Positions 60,911 to 64,000 of a DNA stretch of 64,000 nucleotides are shown one piece after another. The notes below the pieces were generated by a model that saw nothing but the letters and a program-made list of their open reading frames with translations, did no database searches and was not told where the DNA came from. Origin of the DNA: Sinonovacula constricta. Its lineage: Eukaryota; Mollusca; Bivalvia; Cardiida; Solecurtidae. The DNA lies in contig CM017561.1 of assembly GCA_007844125.1 (NCBI GenBank), positions 63,159,256-63,223,255 on the forward strand. Direction: 5' to 3'. Position 1 is the first letter of the stretch; each line of letters starts with the position of its first letter. The position numbers were made by a program, and so were the translations under genes.

Positions 60911-61999
60911 CGCTTACGGTGAGCTATCAGCGTATAGTCAACCCATTTTCCGTATAGGAGATATACTGGACATTGAACCCGCCATAAAAAATCAAATTGA
61001 TCGTTGAACTTGTCACATATAAAGCTGTGATATAACTGACAGACAGCGTGTAACAGATAAAAAAAATGCACTCCATGATTATTATGTTGATAAATAAGAT
61101 AACATATTCATTATAATTGTATTGTCAATTTGCCAGATGCAGTTTAGTCACCGAGGATAGCAAAGTGACATAAGCAGGCAGTAAATAATCAATACATAGT
61201 ATACTATCAACATTGCTGACATAGTTGCACAATATATATTGTAAGAAGGCTACGATACGTTACAAAAGAAATATTTTTTGACAGTTTGATTTTTACAAGA
61301 TTTATCGCACAGACACAACAAAAGATTTCAATTAAATGACATTTTCCTTATAAAAAAACGTAAAACAACTCGCTCAAAAAGATTCAAAAGATTAATGGGT
61401 GCCTAATTAACATTATACATCATGTATTTGGTTTAGTTCATGTCTTTTGAAGTATAATATAACTTCATACCACATGTAAATGATATGAGAAATGAATAAA
61501 ATGATTAGATAATTTCAAATACCAGCAGTACTTTTTAAATCAAAGTAACGATATCAGTTTAGGTGTATTTTTAACCTTTCTTGAAAAAATATTAATCATA
61601 TCATAATTTAATACCTCAAGTATGATTAAGTTAGAAAAATTAACAATTTCTATATCTTGATCATAATTCTAAAGAAGTGTATTCGCTTCTGAATATTTAA
61701 ACATCTAAAGCTTATCAATGTGACCGACTAATAAAGTCACAATTGTTTAAATTATGTAAAAAGTATTACTACTTATTCGCCTTTGTATCGATTTCTCATA
61801 AAATATCTCTATCACAACATCTGGTATACACATTTCGCCGAAAAAATATGTGAATTGCATTACAAATGTTTGACACTAGGGCGACATTGTACCAATAATA
61901 TGCAATAAAACAACATAATAGACCATTTATGTAGCTTAGCATTTTTATTACATTGGCAACATATAGTCTAAATGTTCATACAGGAATGCGGAGAAATGG

Positions 62000-62007
62000 T
62001 ATAAATA
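62000..62007 (+). promoter_or_regulatory. Candidate TATA box of gene C
   Basis: TATAAATA ends 49 bases before the gene C start codon. That would put transcription start near 62030 and give a very short 5' UTR. Confidence 0.5.
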
Positions 62008-62056
62008 TGTTCAAAAACAAGGCAACGTCGAAGCTGAAATTCTAACAAGTTACAGA

Positions 62057-63904
62057 ATGGCTTCCGATTTCTTGTGCTGCTTTGTGTTGTTTCTTTGTTC
62101 AATAGTTGCTACCGAAGCGTCGAATGGTATGTTATACATTTTTTCATTTAAATCGTAATAGCAGCGATGTATATTATGATTATCAATTATTTGTTGTGTT
62201 TATGGTTTATCCCTTTTATCTTCCTGCTCTCCTGGATATAATAAAATTATAATCTAGGAGTAAGCAAAGGAAAGATCTACTTTTTCTAATATGACCGCGA
62301 TTTCTTGTTATTGCATTTTTATGGTTAAAAGTACCGTAATTATATATATTTAGGCCTTATCTGTCCATGCTTTCATTTGTGATAGATCACCGGGCGTATA
62401 AATGGGCATCTTTTGGCATTTATATTGACATCATTTAATTTGCAATTGTTTTGGCCACTAAAGTGAAAAGTGTGAGTGTGCGTGTGCGAGGATGAACGAA
62501 GTGTCGATTCTTGTTTATTAAGCAAATGGTTTTAAAAGACATGTGTTTTTTGATAGATATTCTCAATAAAGCAATAACATGACCAATGGTGTTGTTAGAA
62601 GGACTTTCTTATTTTGAGGGGTTCAAAAAGAACTTTTACCATCAAAAGCAGTATACTGAATAGGATAACATTTATTGCTTTTGAGTGGTATTCCTGATAG
62701 GAATTGTTGCTTCGGGGTCATCTATATTTTTTGTACTATTATTTAAAATTTTCGTGAAACATATATCAATGTAGCATGTACAAGTCGATATAGCTATCAC
62801 TAATGGATACATTAATCCATGGTGTTATTGTTATTTTGCATTCATTATACGGGATATGTGTGATAACAGACATGTCTATATCTGATTATTATATTACAAC
62901 ATGGTGAGTGAAACTTTGTTTTGACCAACGATTGGCAATTGAAAACACTTAATACATGTATGTTGCGTTTGATATCTGATAATCTAGTTTAATAGTCAAT
63001 ATAGTTGTAAGAGAGCATGTTTTTTTAATAAACAACACGCTAACTTCATTTAGGATATATTTCTATCGGGATATTAATATTAATTTAGTAAATATTTCCA
63101 ATAGCTTTTAGACACGTTCAACATTATCTTAATCTATATCTAAATTATACAATTGCTTTTACATGCATTGTTTTACATTGTAATCCATATTCTTTCCAGA
63201 AAGTCGAGTTATTGCTTTGTAAATTGCATTGGAAAGAATGCCGTCAATTGCTAACCTACAGTTATTTTCATAGCTATTAATGATATAACTATGCTGTCTA
63301 AATCTAAGATACAGTGTCAATATTTGGTCTTTACATTACTCATGCGATCTTGTTCATAAACTGCTCATTTTACTTCTGAAATACAGCATATCTTAAGCTT
63401 AACATGTTACATGCTAAAAGCCATAGAATTTCTAGTTTGGAGATAAATATCAGTAAAGAAAGTGAATTTGATGCCGTTCAAATTGTATTAATTATCAAAT
63501 CATAATATTTATGTTTTTTACGCAAATAAAATATTTGCCAGGATTATTCACAACCGCTGTATTTTAGGAAAACTGACCAAACTTTGTTTGGAAAAGAGGT
63601 GAAAGAAATATTTGTTTTCATCATTTTATCTGTTGACCTGCTAAGCCAAAAATGATAAGGCTAGGGCAATTATTGCAGCATCCACGAAGCCAGTTCCCGC
63701 TGAAAACTGTCTGATTATATCGATATCTATTTTGTGCTTGCCCGTCTGTCAGCACGATATTATCTTTTCAACAAACAATGTTTTAATGAGCAGACAACTA
63801 AAAAATATTTTGTTATGTTTTGTCGAAAAATATGATTGCGTTCTTAAGCCGGACATGGGAAAACTAATGTTAATGGATTTCTTTCATTTCAGCTACAGAA
63901 TGTG
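62057..63904 (+). CDS. Gene C, 5' part of a secreted or membrane protein (partial)
   Basis: Exon 1 (62057-62126) encodes MASDFLCCFVLFLCSIVA then TEASN, a signal peptide with cleavage likely near VAT or ATEA, and ends GAATG|GTATGT in phase 1. A 12-base exon at 63893-63904 (AG|CTACAGAATGTG|GTAAGT) continues in phase 1 and adds four codons (A-T-E-C) before another phase 1 junction. The remainder lies beyond the window, so the product cannot be named. Phase 1 symmetric exons after a leader are common in extracellular modular proteins. Confidence 0.55.
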
Positions 63905-64000
63905 GTAAGTCCATATTATTATTGTTCCAATATATTGATCTAGATGTATATAAAGACGCGTAGGCAACACATGAAGAAACGAAACTCTTCTTCGACCCAA

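Larger units (their letters stand above)
59811..61999. other. Intergenic region between gene B and gene C (divergent starts)
   Basis: Gene B (minus) and gene C (plus) start about 2.2 kb apart and diverge, so both promoters lie here. Contains an imperfect hairpin (60148-60239) and a ~35-bp satellite (60265-60910). The rest is AT-rich without recognised genes. Confidence 0.65.

Overview
This is eukaryotic, AT-rich, intron-rich DNA. It holds tRNA-derived SINEs, (TA)n and (AAT)n microsatellites, short tandem satellites and consensus GT/AG introns. The gene content (a VMO1-type secreted protein and two giant EGF/DSL receptors-like proteins) and the repeat style suggest a mollusc, most likely a bivalve. 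That assignment is inference; nothing here fixes the species.

Layout. 1-3.6 kb: CT/CTGT microsatellite, SINE copies and a faint LINE trace. 3.6-5.9 kb (minus): a complete three-exon vitelline membrane outer layer 1 (VMO1) homologue. 6-11.1 kb: intergenic, with a ~35-bp satellite. 11.1-33.6 kb (plus): gene A, reconstructed here from 19 exons into one open frame of 1376 residues. 33.6-36.7 kb: intergenic between convergent genes. 36.7-59.8 kb (minus): gene B, 17 exons and 2066 residues, a paralogue of gene A facing it tail to tail. 59.8-62 kb: a second ~35-bp satellite. 62.06 kb to the end (plus): the first two coding exons of a third secreted or membrane protein, running off the window.

The main result is the shared architecture of genes A and B. 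Each encodes a signal peptide, an MNNL/C2-like region and DSL-like cysteine module (the N-terminal plan of Delta/Jagged Notch ligands), a ~100-residue domain 'X', a second C2-like region and second DSL-like module, an EGF array (about 18 repeats in A, 29 in B), a second copy of X, one transmembrane helix and a short cytoplasmic tail. Intron phases are the same in both halves and both genes (0-2, 2-0, 0-2, 2-1 for C2-DSL; 1-2, 2-0 for X). This indicates an internal duplication of a C2-DSL-X cassette, with the EGF array sitting between the second DSL and second X. X looks like a SEA-like alpha/beta domain with two conserved cysteines. I do not recognise this two-cassette plan from any named Notch ligand.

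The genes are probably cell-surface ligand or adhesion proteins. Gene B differs from A in its long EGF exon with a recent 1068-nt-offset internal duplication, a Ser/Thr-rich mucin-like stalk, and a tail with an NPxY-type motif. Other notable content is a 590-bp Mutator-like inverted-repeat element with perfect 88-bp ends and a 9-bp target duplication, plus three tRNA-derived SINE families. All exon boundaries were read by eye from frame, splice consensus and paralogue comparison; no transcript evidence was available.
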